This document shows positions 54,776 to 63,979 of a DNA stretch of 64,000 nucleotides, piece after piece. Below the pieces are notes generated by a model. The model ran no database searches. It saw only the letters and a program-made list of their open reading frames with translations, and was not told where the DNA came from. A program made the position numbers and the translations under genes. The stretch's first letter is position 1. Every line of letters starts with the position of its first letter. The stretch lies in assembly GCF_947179015.1 (NCBI RefSeq), contig NZ_CAMXCM010000003.1:1-64000 (forward strand), read 5' to 3'. The DNA is from Commensalibacter communis. Its GTDB lineage: Bacteria; Pseudomonadota; Alphaproteobacteria; Acetobacterales; Acetobacteraceae.

Positions 54776-55963
54776 ATGCCCCGCTTACTTATTAATCAGT
54801 TATCAGAAAAAAAAATTAACCAACTAAAAAATGGTACACATTCAGATGGAAGAAATCTATACTTAAATATTCGTGGAAATTCTAAAATATGGGTTTTTCG
54901 TTTTAAAAGTCCAATTACTGGTAAGATTAGAATGCAAGGATTGGGTCCTTTTCCAATTATATCCTTATCTGAAGCTAGAAATTTGGCAAATAAAAACAAA
55001 GAAATGCTAATCAATCGATTAGACCCTTTAGAGGAAAAACGTAATCGCAAGCTAGCCATACAAAAAAGAAATAAATTATTTATTGAGGTAGCTAAAGAAT
55101 ATACTAAAAATCGTTCTAAACAATGGCGTAGTAAAAAAACACAACAAGAAACTGAAAGCTTACTTCGAAATTATATTAATTCTAATTTTGAAGGACGATT
55201 AATTTGCTCTATAACATCTAATGAAATTTTGGCCTTGTTAAAACCAATATGGTATAAGCACACGACTACAGCGGTAAAATTACAAGGTTTATTAACGCGT
55301 ATTTTCCAATATGCAATCGCTTATGGTTGGTATGAAGGTAACAATCCTGCTAAATGGAACGGCTTTCTAGAAAATTTATTACCTAAACCATCGTTAATTA
55401 CTAAAGTTACCCATTATAAAGCTTATGACTGGAAACAAATTAATAAACTTTATAAACGTTTAAGATCTATTAATACAATTCCTAATCTTGCCATATGTTT
55501 TATTTGTTTAACAGCTTGTCGTTCAGCGGAAGCTCGAGAAATGCAAGTAAAAGAAATTAATTTTTCAGATAAACTTTGGACACTACCTGCTTCACGGAGC
55601 AAGACAAATAAATGCCATCGTATCCCGTTATCTGATGAAGCTTTAGTTATTATTCAATGTGCTTTGAAACTTAATAATAATGAAGGTGTTTATGTTTTTC
55701 AACATAATAAAAAACCGATTTACGATAAAGCTCTTTTATTTGCTGTAAAGAAAGCTGCTAATGATAAAGAAATGACTTTACATGGATTCAGGTCATCGTT
55801 TAGAGACTGGGGAAGTGAGGCAACCAATATACAATCAGAAATACTTGAAATGGCTTTGGGTCATTCTATCAGGTCAAAAGTGGAGGCTGCATATAGACGA
55901 GGAGATATGTTGGATAAAAGAAGACAACTGATGAATAAGTGGGCAGAATATTGTACTAACTAA
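54776..55963 (+). CDS. Tyrosine-type integrase (P4/DUF4102 type)
   Basis: 395 residues. The N-terminal DUF4102 arm-binding part (SDGRNLYLNIRGNSKIWVFR, SLSEARNLANKNKEML) and a SAM-like core-binding part precede the catalytic domain. Catalytic residues are Arg in CLTACRSAEAREM, His and Arg in LHGFRSSFRDWGSEA, His in ALGHSIRS and the Tyr in EAAYRRGDML. Such integrases normally move genomic islands at tRNA or tmRNA genes, but no tRNA or other phage gene is next to it. An inverted repeat and a direct repeat bracket the gene. AT-richness suggests transfer. Confidence 0.92.
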   Translation: MPRLLINQLSEKKINQLKNGTHSDGRNLYLNIRGNSKIWVFRFKSPITGKIRMQGLGPFPIISLSEARNLANKNKEMLINRLDPLEEKRNRKLAIQKRNKLFIEVAKEYTKNRSKQWRSKKTQQETESLLRNYINSNFEGRLICSITSNEILALLKPIWYKHTTTAVKLQGLLTRIFQYAIAYGWYEGNNPAKWNGFLENLLPKPSLITKVTHYKAYDWKQINKLYKRLRSINTIPNLAICFICLTACRSAEAREMQVKEINFSDKLWTLPASRSKTNKCHRIPLSDEALVIIQCALKLNNNEGVYVFQHNKKPIYDKALLFAVKKAANDKEMTLHGFRSSFRDWGSEATNIQSEILEMALGHSIRSKVEAAYRRGDMLDKRRQLMNKWAEYCTN

Positions 55964-55981
55964 AATTACTCTCAAATAGTT

Positions 55982-56017
55982 TTACTTTTAAGTCATATTT
56001 TAGATAATACATATAGA
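55982..56017. repeat. Right copy of imperfect direct repeat flanking the integrase
   Basis: A 36-base relative of the sequence at 54694-54731, placed 18 bases after the integrase stop codon. Confidence 0.7.
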
Positions 56018-56064
56018 TTTACAATATTAAATTATTCATAGAATTCATAAACTTAACAACATTA

Positions 56065-56084
56065 TTCGTAGGATATATTATTCT
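56065..56084. repeat. Right arm of inverted repeat, close to the Hint gene
   Basis: TTCGTAGGATATATTATTCT, the exact reverse complement of 54251-54270. It ends 33 bases before the GTG start at 56118. Within and beyond it, CGTAG and CTACG form a further small palindrome. A promoter inside the segment could reach the Hint gene only in one orientation. Confidence 0.9.
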
Positions 56085-56117
56085 ACGAAAATAATGAATA
56101 GTTAAGGTATTGAAATC

Positions 56118-58388
56118 GTGGTAGATAATAATCAGCTAACAAGTCTAGGTTCAGATACAAATTATAACAATTTTGTGATTAAAAATGATTGGCCTATCAT
56201 AGGACCAAATATTCGCGCAGGCGACGAAAGTTATTATGCGAGACTCGATCCGACTACCGGTAACACTTATTTTTATGATTCAAGTAATAAATTAGTTACA
56301 GATAACAATGGAAATCCAATAACACAACCTGTTAATATAATAGCTAAAAGATTATATGTTGAAGCTGGTGCGACGGTTGAAGGGAATGAAATTATTGCTT
56401 TGAATCGTAACCCGGAAATTTATGTTCAGAAGGGTGGAACGTTAGTCGGCAATAATATCTATAATTCGACTGTTGCGCTTGCTGATGGAGCAGTTTCGGA
56501 AAGAAATTACAACGTATCGACGAAGTACAATATTGCTGCTGGTGGCGTGTCTATGAATGACAGTTTTGTTGAGCCAGGAGGCACGGTTCGTACTCCTTTT
56601 GACAATCCCAACAACACGATTGGTTTAACTGTTTTGGCAGGAGATGGAGGTGCAGACATAAGTATCGCTTCGGGTGGTGTGATGGAAGATGCAAGTTTCC
56701 CAAAACTGAATGCTGCTTCAAATCCAAGCGCTTCAGCTGTGAATGTGGGCTTGTATAGTGGCAGTCAGTATAATTTGCCAGCTGGCTATAGCGCTGATCA
56801 ATTTAAGGGGATGAATGTATCCAATGACAACCCAGTCCTTTGGGGCGGAAGCTGGACAGCTAGGCTGGTTGACGGAAAAACGGTCTATATAAATGGAACG
56901 CAGACACTTGATGGACCCGTGAACCTGCTGAATGGTGCAACATTGACTATTGAAAACGGAGCTGTTGTTGAGGGGCTTAATTCTTTCCCTGGTTCAAGAA
57001 TTATTGTCAACAATGGTGGAACTATTAAAGATTCAAACATTTACAGCAATAATATTACGGTTCAATCTGGTGGGATTTCACAAGATAATACTTATGTATC
57101 TAGTCAAATAAGTTTAGCAAATGGCGCAACCTCTGATTCTGATGGGTTTTATAATGTACCTAGGCAAACTGACTTGTCAAATACTTTCACTAATCCAAAT
57201 TTAAATCAGTACTTATCTTCTAATAGCACTAATTTTAATGCATCAACTCAAGCAGGCTCTTTCAGTAGTGGTGGTATAAATAGTAATTTACTCAATCCTA
57301 CATTTGACAATCAATCTGGCCCTGGGTTTTGGATTTATCCTTATGGTGGTGAAAATAATTACCCTTGTTTCCTAGCAGGTTCATTGATTAGTACTCCTAT
57401 GGGTGACGTCAAAATTGAGGCATTGCGTCTCGGGGATGAAATTTATACATTGACCCCGCAGGGTAAAAAATTGCAAGTAATTACTTCTATTGTTTGCGAC
57501 ACATACTACGTCAAAAATATATCTTTTGACGATATTGCTGGCTATCCTGTCTGTATTACTAAAGACGCGATTGCTCCAAGCGTACCTTATAAAGATTTAT
57601 TCGTTACAGCAGAGCATTGCGTATTCCTTGATGATAAATTCATTCCCGTGCGTATGTTGGTTAATGGACGTTCAATTTATTACGATCGCTCAAAAATGAA
57701 ATTTATATATTACCATATTGAAACGGGTGAGCATTCTGTTATTATAGTTAATGGTATGTTGACAGAAAGTTTTCTTAATACACAAAATCACACTGTACAC
57801 GATGGTAATGTGATTAGGATGCGAAAGAAAACATGGGCAGGCGATGCTGCAGCCCCCTTGACAGTCGACCGTGGTAGCGTTGAACCAATTTTTAATAGGT
57901 TACTAAATCGTGCAATTAAAAATAATATTCAATGCAAAGATATTAAGAAAAATGTAACGAACGATCATAATGTGCAGCTAATAACTGATAATGGTAAAGT
58001 GATTGATAGAATCATGGTGCAGGGACAGGATAAAGTTATATTTATCGTGCCAAGAAATACTTGCAGTGTCAGAATTCGTTCACGTTCTGGCAGATTAAGT
58101 GACACTGTTGGTCCATTCATTGATGATCGTCGTCCCCTTGGTGTGTTAGTCAAGAATATAACTATTTTTAATCGTAACAAAATTGATCATATTGAGACGC
58201 ATTTATTAACCAAAGATCTTGCTGGATGGTATGATTCAGAGGATGCTTCATTAAGATGGACGAATGGTGATGCCTTTTTGCCATTAGATGACTATTGTAA
58301 AGAGGACAACTGTATACTGATATTGGAGATTGTTTCTGCTGGACCATACTTTATACAAGAGGAAAGAGGCATACAAATGGCAGTCTAA
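56118..58388 (+). CDS. Hint-domain surface protein 2
   Basis: 756 residues from a GTG start with AAGG upstream, paralogous to the gene at 50446. The N-terminal 400 residues are Asn/Gly/Ser-rich beta-helix-like, with one GGSWTARLVDGKTVY unit near residue 252. The Hint_2 domain starts at Cys417 (CFLAGSLISTPMGDVKIEAL) and includes VTAEHCVFL, VRMLVNGRSI and ETGEHSVIIVNG. The usual LDTGN end of this domain reads LNTQN here. The C-terminal part matches paralogue 1 (VPRNTCSVRIRSRSG, GPFIDDRRPLGVLVKNIT). Probably surface-exposed. Confidence 0.8.
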   Translation: MVDNNQLTSLGSDTNYNNFVIKNDWPIIGPNIRAGDESYYARLDPTTGNTYFYDSSNKLVTDNNGNPITQPVNIIAKRLYVEAGATVEGNEIIALNRNPEIYVQKGGTLVGNNIYNSTVALADGAVSERNYNVSTKYNIAAGGVSMNDSFVEPGGTVRTPFDNPNNTIGLTVLAGDGGADISIASGGVMEDASFPKLNAASNPSASAVNVGLYSGSQYNLPAGYSADQFKGMNVSNDNPVLWGGSWTARLVDGKTVYINGTQTLDGPVNLLNGATLTIENGAVVEGLNSFPGSRIIVNNGGTIKDSNIYSNNITVQSGGISQDNTYVSSQISLANGATSDSDGFYNVPRQTDLSNTFTNPNLNQYLSSNSTNFNASTQAGSFSSGGINSNLLNPTFDNQSGPGFWIYPYGGENNYPCFLAGSLISTPMGDVKIEALRLGDEIYTLTPQGKKLQVITSIVCDTYYVKNISFDDIAGYPVCITKDAIAPSVPYKDLFVTAEHCVFLDDKFIPVRMLVNGRSIYYDRSKMKFIYYHIETGEHSVIIVNGMLTESFLNTQNHTVHDGNVIRMRKKTWAGDAAAPLTVDRGSVEPIFNRLLNRAIKNNIQCKDIKKNVTNDHNVQLITDNGKVIDRIMVQGQDKVIFIVPRNTCSVRIRSRSGRLSDTVGPFIDDRRPLGVLVKNITIFNRNKIDHIETHLLTKDLAGWYDSEDASLRWTNGDAFLPLDDYCKEDNCILILEIVSAGPYFIQEERGIQMAV

Positions 58389-58394
58389 TACAAA

Positions 58395-58437
58395 TAGCAT
58401 CTAAATTTTATGAAATAATTCTGTTATTTAGATGCTA
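58395..58437 (+). terminator. Terminator after Hint gene 2
   Basis: A perfect 12-bp stem (TAGCATCTAAAT / ATTTAGATGCTA) with a 19-base loop, six bases after the stop. The long loop and lack of a T run make it only fair. Confidence 0.55.
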
Positions 58438-58603
58438 GTTTCCTGCTCTTGTATTGTCGTTGTATGAACAATACTCTTTGTTTAAATTTTTTGCTTAACC
58501 TTCTATAATAATTTTCTTTTTTAAAGGTTAAATATGAAGTTGGTTTCACATCTGAAACAAATGTGAATAAATATCGTTACAAATTAAACGATTAACAGCA
58601 AGA

Positions 58604-58640
58604 TTTGATGAGGTCTTGAAAATTGTAAGACCTCATCAAA
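58604..58640 (-). terminator. Terminator of the TIGR02300 gene
   Basis: A perfect 14-bp stem (TTTGATGAGGTCTT / AAGACCTCATCAAA) with a 9-base loop, downstream of the minus-strand stop at 58660. Confidence 0.75.
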
Positions 58641-58659
58641 ACGAATTGTTCAGGATCAA

Positions 58660-58983
58660 TTAAGAATCGTCATCTCTGCCATCATCTTTAATAACTTCGA
58701 TTTCAGATCCAATGGTGTCTACATCGTCTTCTAGATCAGAAGTATCTTCGATTACATCATCGACATCGGTGCCATCTGTATCCAAATCATCCGCATCGAT
58801 TACAGTATCCAAATCTTTGTCATTTAGCGCATCGTTATCTTCTTCGGGTGGACGACCACGAGGTAACTCGATCGGTTGTTCTGTGCTGCATTTAGGACAT
58901 ACAGGTGGCATTTTGTTAAGGTCGTAAAAACGAGTTCCACATGAACAACATACTCGTTTAATACCCAACTCTAATTTAACCAT
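58660..58983 (-). CDS. TIGR02300-family (FYDLN acid) protein
   Basis: 107 residues. The N terminus carries a zinc-ribbon-like CCSCGTRFYDLNKMPPVCPK (C-x-x-C and a distant C-x-x-C) with the family FYDLN signature. The remaining 70 residues are an acidic Asp-rich tail. This small family is almost confined to Alphaproteobacteria and its role is unknown; a nucleic-acid or protein-binding function is possible. Genes for it often lie next to aroA, as here. Confidence 0.88.
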   Translation of the reverse strand: MVKLELGIKRVCCSCGTRFYDLNKMPPVCPKCSTEQPIELPRGRPPEEDNDALNDKDLDTVIDADDLDTDGTDVDDVIEDTSDLEDDVDTIGSEIEVIKDDGRDDDS

Positions 58984-59141
58984 TGATTTATTCTACCTCT
59001 AACCAATAAAATATACATAGGCGACATGCCAGTTTATAGGGTTTATGTCAAACTTTAAAATGACAATTTCAATATTTCTGATAAAAGTTTTATGACCCGT
59101 AGTGAATTATTTAGCAATAATTTATTTTAGAAAGTAAAGAT

Positions 59142-60485
59142 ATGACCAATTCTTCTGTAATAAAACCGCTTACTGTTTCTTTTTTGCAAACACCATTAAA
59201 AGGGAAAATGAATGTTCCAGGCGATAAATCCATCAGTCATCGCGCATTGATGTTTGCAGCCCTCGCAACAGGGGAAAGTCATATCACGGGTCTGTTAGAG
59301 GGCGAAGACGTAATGCAAACAGCCGCAGCTATGCAAGCGCTGGGTGCCCAACCCAAGCGAATTGCTGAAGGAGAATGGCATGTTGTTGGTAAAGGTATTG
59401 GTCAATTAACTGAACCAGAAAATGTGTTGGATATGGGTAACTCTGGGACTTCAGCGCGGTTGCTCAGCGGCATTTTGGCGAGTCATGGTTTTTTAAGTAT
59501 TATGACAGGCGATGGCAGCCTGCGTAAAAGACCGATGAAGCGTGTTACGGTTCCGTTGTCAGAAACGGGCGCACAATTTGCAACGCGTGAAGGTGGCAAA
59601 TTGCCGATGGCTATAACGGGAACCGCGAATGCAAAGCCCGTCACCTATCGTTTGCCTGTTGCTTCTGCACAGGTGAAATCGTCTATTTTGTTGGCAGGGC
59701 TGAATGCTCATGGTGTAACCTGTGTCGAGGAACCTGTTGCAACACGCGATCATACAGAAAATATGCTACGTCACTTCGGGGTAGAGGTTCACGTTGAAGA
59801 CTTGCCGAAAGGTGGCAAAAAAATAAGTCTTAAAGGACCAGTAACCTTACAAGGGAAAGATATTAAGGTTCCAGGAGATCCTTCCTCTGCAACATTCATG
59901 TTAGTTGCGGCAGCAATGATTAAAGGATCAGAGGTTTGCATTGAAAATGTAGGATTAAACCCATTGCGCACAGGTGCTTTTGACGTATTAAAATGGATGG
60001 GTGCAGATTTACAAATCCTGAATGAACGGGTTGAAGGTGGAGAGCCTGTTGGTGATTTGATGATTAAAGCAGGCGCTTTAAAAGCGGTGGATGTGCCAGC
60101 AGCGCATGCGCCTTCTATGATTGATGAATATCCAATTTTATCAATTGCTGCTGCTTATGCAACGGGTGTGACGCGTTTCAGAGGATTGGAAGAATTAAGA
60201 GTCAAAGAAAGCGATCGTTTCACCAGTATTGTCGAGATGTTGCGTAGTAATGGTGTGCAAGTCGATGTTGAAGGCGATGATCTTATCATTCATGGCACGG
60301 CAGGTAATATTTCTGGTGGTGGAGAAATTGAAACGCATATGGATCATCGTTTGGCGATGAGTGCTTCTATTCTTGGATTGGTTGCTCAAAAGGGCGTAAA
60401 AGTTGATGATGTAACTTTTATCCGTACCAGCTTTCCAAATTATTTTCCTTTGATGAATGCGTTGGGGGCAAAGTTCGACCTATGA
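59142..60485 (+). CDS. aroA: 3-phosphoshikimate 1-carboxyvinyltransferase (EPSP synthase)
   Basis: 447 residues. Joins phosphoenolpyruvate and shikimate 3-phosphate in aromatic amino acid synthesis. Key segments are VPGDKSISHRALMFAALATG near residue 25, DMGNSGTSARLLSG near 100, and LEELRVKESDRFTSIVEML near 350. The stop overlaps the cmk start as ATGA, so the two are translationally coupled. Confidence 0.97.
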   Translation: MTNSSVIKPLTVSFLQTPLKGKMNVPGDKSISHRALMFAALATGESHITGLLEGEDVMQTAAAMQALGAQPKRIAEGEWHVVGKGIGQLTEPENVLDMGNSGTSARLLSGILASHGFLSIMTGDGSLRKRPMKRVTVPLSETGAQFATREGGKLPMAITGTANAKPVTYRLPVASAQVKSSILLAGLNAHGVTCVEEPVATRDHTENMLRHFGVEVHVEDLPKGGKKISLKGPVTLQGKDIKVPGDPSSATFMLVAAAMIKGSEVCIENVGLNPLRTGAFDVLKWMGADLQILNERVEGGEPVGDLMIKAGALKAVDVPAAHAPSMIDEYPILSIAAAYATGVTRFRGLEELRVKESDRFTSIVEMLRSNGVQVDVEGDDLIIHGTAGNISGGGEIETHMDHRLAMSASILGLVAQKGVKVDDVTFIRTSFPNYFPLMNALGAKFDL

Positions 60486-61114
60486 GTAAAAAACTAGTTA
60501 TCGCGATTGATGGGTATTCAGGCGTGGGTAAGGGAACCTTGGCGAAAGCATTGGCTGATAAATTGTCTCTGCCTTATTTAGATACTGGGTTATTATATCG
60601 TGCTGTTGGCAAAAAAATGCTCGATGCAGGTCTGTCTGTTGACAGTGATGGCGTCGTCCAAATTGCAGAAGAATTAACTGAAAAAGACTGGCTACGCGAT
60701 GATTTGCGTACGCCGAAAATTGATAAAGTCGCCAGCCAAGTCGCAGCACAACCGAGGGTCAGGGCTGCGTTGCTGGATATGCAACGTCATTTTGCCACGC
60801 AACAAGGCGTGGTGATGGATGGTCGAGATATTGGGACGGTAATCTTTCCGAATGCTGATGTGAAATTATTTGTAACGGCTTCAGCCAAAGTTCGTGCGGA
60901 ACGCCGTTGGTTGCAATATACAACAAACCCGAACGATCCTGCCAAAGCAGAACAGATTAAACAAATTGAACTTGAATTAATGCAACGTGATGAAGCAGAT
61001 GCCTCGCGTGCAGTTGCGCCATTACGCCCAGCCGAAGATGCGCATATTATCGATACGGATCATTTAAATGCGAGTGAAGTTTTAACGCAGGTATTAGAGA
61101 TTATCCAGCGTTAA
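60482..61114 (+). CDS. cmk: Cytidylate kinase
   Basis: 210 residues. Phosphorylates CMP and dCMP. The P loop is AIDGYSGVGKGTLAKAL at the N terminus; LPYLDTGLLYRAVG near residue 32, the MDGRDIGTVIFPNADVK segment near 115 and RDEADASRAVAPLRPAEDA near 165 are standard. The ATG overlaps the aroA stop by four bases. In many Proteobacteria rpsA follows directly; here a racemase gene is placed between. Confidence 0.96.
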   Translation: MSKKLVIAIDGYSGVGKGTLAKALADKLSLPYLDTGLLYRAVGKKMLDAGLSVDSDGVVQIAEELTEKDWLRDDLRTPKIDKVASQVAAQPRVRAALLDMQRHFATQQGVVMDGRDIGTVIFPNADVKLFVTASAKVRAERRWLQYTTNPNDPAKAEQIKQIELELMQRDEADASRAVAPLRPAEDAHIIDTDHLNASEVLTQVLEIIQR

Positions 61115-61147
61115 ACGATAATTTTTAAAGTAAGTGCAGGAATTAAG

Positions 61148-61846
61148 ATGAAAACAATTGGTTTATTAGGTGGGATGAGTTGGGAATCCACAGGAATGTA
61201 TTATCAACTTATAAATCAAAAGATCAAAGCAAGACTTGGTGGGCTACATTCTGCTAAAATTACGTTATTTAGCGTTGATTTTGCTGAAATTGAAAGTTTG
61301 CAGCGTCAAGGAAAATGGGACGAAGCAGGGATCTATTTAGCAGAAGCAGCACGAAAAATAGAGGCTGGTGGAGCAGATTTTTTGCTGATTTGCACAAATA
61401 CAATGCATAAAGTAGCCGAACAAATCCAAAATGCTATATCCATTCCTGTTCTTCATATTGTTGATGCTGTTGCTGAAAGTTTGAAGGAAAATAATATTAA
61501 AAAAATTGGGTTGTTAGGGACGCAATTTACAATGGAAGATGATTTTTATAAATCCTATTTCTTCAATCACCATCATATTGAAACAATAATTCCATCATTA
61601 CCACAGCGTGAAAAAATTCATCATATTATCTATAATGAACTTTGTTTAGGACAAATTAACGCTGCATCTAAACAGTATTACTTAGAGACCATACAAGATT
61701 TGTACGATCATGGTGCTGAAGCGATTGTTTTGGGATGCACAGAAATTCAATTGTTGATTCAGCAGCAAGATACGGATGTTCCTTTATATGATACAACTTT
61801 GTTGCACGCAGAATATGCAGTCGATTATGCATTGAATAAAGTTTAA
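61148..61846 (+). CDS. Aspartate/glutamate racemase family protein
   Basis: 232 residues. Of the cofactor-independent Asp/Glu racemase family. N-terminal KTIGLLGGMSWESTGMYYQ, the two catalytic Cys in LLICTNTMHKVAEQI near residue 82 and VLGCTEIQLLIQ near 197 are present. It resembles YgeA-type broad-specificity racemases. It sits between cmk and rpsA, 33 bases after cmk, and may be co-transcribed with it. The ligand preference is unknown. Confidence 0.85.
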   Translation: MKTIGLLGGMSWESTGMYYQLINQKIKARLGGLHSAKITLFSVDFAEIESLQRQGKWDEAGIYLAEAARKIEAGGADFLLICTNTMHKVAEQIQNAISIPVLHIVDAVAESLKENNIKKIGLLGTQFTMEDDFYKSYFFNHHHIETIIPSLPQREKIHHIIYNELCLGQINAASKQYYLETIQDLYDHGAEAIVLGCTEIQLLIQQQDTDVPLYDTTLLHAEYAVDYALNKV

Positions 61847-62191
61847 CGATACAAACACTATTTTACGTTATTTTAAATTAGCAATAATACTTTGAATTGA
61901 ACTCAAATCTTTATGATGTAATTTGTTAAAATAATGCTGATAAACCAAAGTGTTTTATCTTATTTTTTTTTATATTTAATGATAAGAAATGATTGAATTG
62001 CTTATGTAATTCCTATATAGTTCGGTTTAATATTTTTAGGAATATTATTTTTAACCATTTGTTTTTTGAGGTTGCTCGAAAAAAAGTCGTATATTTATTT
62101 TATATTGATAAAATAAAGGCGCGCAAATATTAAAGTCTATATAAACAAGGGTTTATTTCCTTGTAATGATGACTAGGATTACAGGTAGCAC
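61847..62191. other. Leader region of rpsA
   Basis: About 345 bases without a coding frame, AT-rich, with long T and A runs. It holds the likely rpsA promoter and a 5' leader of about 90 bases. S1 is often controlled by its own leader mRNA, but I see no recognisable S1 operator structure. Confidence 0.5.
62066..62095 (+). promoter_or_regulatory. Candidate rpsA promoter
   Basis: TTGAGG at 62066-62071 and TATATT at 62090-62095 with an 18-base spacer, about 97 bases before the rpsA start. Resembles a sigma-70-type promoter; not tested. Confidence 0.35.
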
Positions 62192-63916
62192 ATGGCTGAA
62201 GCCACACAAAATCACCAAGACCACTTTGCTGGTGAAGATTTCGCAACCCTTCTTGAAGAAAGCTTAGGTCAAGATATTGGGTTCGAAGGTTCCGTTGTAA
62301 CAGGAAGAATCGTTCGTTTAACCGATGATTATGCAATTGTCGACGTTGGTTTAAAAAGTGAAGGACGTGTTCCTTTAAAAGAATTCGCACCAGTTGGTGC
62401 AAAGCCAGAAATCAAGCCTGGCGATATGGTTGAATTATATATTGAACGTTACGAAGATCGTGACGGTTTAATTCTACTTTCACGTGAAAAAGCGCGTCGT
62501 GAAGAAGCTTGGTCTGCTCTTGAAAAAGCATTCGAAAGCAATCAACGTATTAACGGAACAATTTTTGGTCGTGTTAAAGGTGGTTTCACTGTTGATTTAG
62601 GTGGCGCAATGGCGTTCTTACCTGGATCTCAAGTTGATATTCGTCCAGTACGCGATATTAACCCTATGATTGGTGTTGCTCAGCCTTTCCAAATCTTGAA
62701 AATGGATCGTGCTCGTGGAAATATCGTTGTTTCTCGTCGTGCAGTTCTTGAAGAAACACGTGCAGAACAACGCAGCGAATTGATTCAAGGTCTTGCAGAA
62801 GGCATGATCCTTGACGGTGTTGTTAAAAACATTACCGATTACGGTGCATTCGTTGATCTTGGTGGGGTTGATGGTCTGTTGCATGTGACTGACATTGCTT
62901 GGAAACGTGTCAACCATCCTTCAGAAGCATTGCAAATCGGTCAACCTGTTCGCGTTCAAGTGATTCGTTTCAACTCTGAAACACATCGTATTTCATTGGG
63001 CATGAAACAACTTGAAGCTGATCCTTGGGAAAATGTTGCAAACAAATATCCTTCTGGTTCACGCTTTACAGGTCGCGTTACCAACATCACCGATTACGGT
63101 GCATTTGTTGAGCTAGAAGCTGGCGTTGAAGGTCTTGTTCACATTTCTGAAATGTCATGGACAAAGAAAAACGTACATCCTGGTAAAATCGTTTCTACTT
63201 CTCAAGAAGTTGACGTGGTCGTATTGGATGTTGACAGCTCAAAACGTCGTATTTCATTGGGCTTGAAACAAGTTCAACCTAATCCTTGGGAACAATTTGC
63301 TGAAACGCATAAAGTTGGTTCTGAAATCGAAGGCGAAATCCGTAATATTACAGAATTCGGTTTATTCATTGGCTTATCTGCAGATATCGATGGTATGGTT
63401 CACATGTCAGACCTATCTTGGGATGAAGCTGGCGAAGCAGCAATGGCCAATTATAAAAAAGGCGATGTTGTAAAAGCTAAAGTTCTTGATGTTGACGTTG
63501 AAAAAGAACGTATTTCATTAGGGATTAAACAACTTCAAGCTGATCCTGCTGCTGATGCACTAGCAAGTGTTACCAAAGGTAGTGTTGTGACTTGCGTTGT
63601 TACAGGCATTCAAGCAAATGGTGTTGACGTCAGTGTGAATGATGTTCTTGTTGGTTTTATCCGCCGCACAGAACTTTCTCGTGATAAAGCTGAACAACGT
63701 CCAGAACGTTTCTCTGTTGGTGAACGTATCGATGCAAAAATCGTTACTGTTGACAAAGCAGCTCGTCGTTTGACATTGACCATCAAAGGTCGCGAAGTCG
63801 AAGAAGACAAGCAAGCAATCTCTGATTACGGTTCTGCAGATAGCGGAGCATCTTTGGGAGATATTCTTGGTGCAGCTATTCGTCGTCGTAATGAAAATGA
63901 CACGGATGTAGAGTAG
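62192..63916 (+). CDS. rpsA: 30S ribosomal protein S1
   Basis: 574 residues. Binds mRNA on the 30S subunit and helps start translation. Six S1 RNA-binding domains are visible in series, most with an ITDYGAFV or related strand and the RISLGMKQLEADPW hinge (about residues 30, 115, 205, 290, 375 and 460). Length fits alphaproteobacterial S1. The ATG at 62192 has AGG about 8 bases upstream. A strong terminator follows 27 bases after the stop. Confidence 0.97.
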   Translation: MAEATQNHQDHFAGEDFATLLEESLGQDIGFEGSVVTGRIVRLTDDYAIVDVGLKSEGRVPLKEFAPVGAKPEIKPGDMVELYIERYEDRDGLILLSREKARREEAWSALEKAFESNQRINGTIFGRVKGGFTVDLGGAMAFLPGSQVDIRPVRDINPMIGVAQPFQILKMDRARGNIVVSRRAVLEETRAEQRSELIQGLAEGMILDGVVKNITDYGAFVDLGGVDGLLHVTDIAWKRVNHPSEALQIGQPVRVQVIRFNSETHRISLGMKQLEADPWENVANKYPSGSRFTGRVTNITDYGAFVELEAGVEGLVHISEMSWTKKNVHPGKIVSTSQEVDVVVLDVDSSKRRISLGLKQVQPNPWEQFAETHKVGSEIEGEIRNITEFGLFIGLSADIDGMVHMSDLSWDEAGEAAMANYKKGDVVKAKVLDVDVEKERISLGIKQLQADPAADALASVTKGSVVTCVVTGIQANGVDVSVNDVLVGFIRRTELSRDKAEQRPERFSVGERIDAKIVTVDKAARRLTLTIKGREVEEDKQAISDYGSADSGASLGDILGAAIRRRNENDTDVE

Positions 63917-63942
63917 TATTTATTTAATAAATAAATAAATTA

Positions 63943-63979
63943 AAAGCTAAGTGTATAATAGGCACTTAGCTTTTTTTTT
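63943..63979 (+). terminator. Rho-independent terminator of rpsA
   Basis: A perfect 11-bp stem (AAAGCTAAGTG / CACTTAGCTTT) with a 9-base loop and a run of nine T. Confidence 0.92.

Noticed and set aside
54776-58388. Prophage or full genomic island
   Set aside because: Only an integrase is present. There are no phage structural, replication or conjugation genes, and no tRNA-derived attachment pair was seen.
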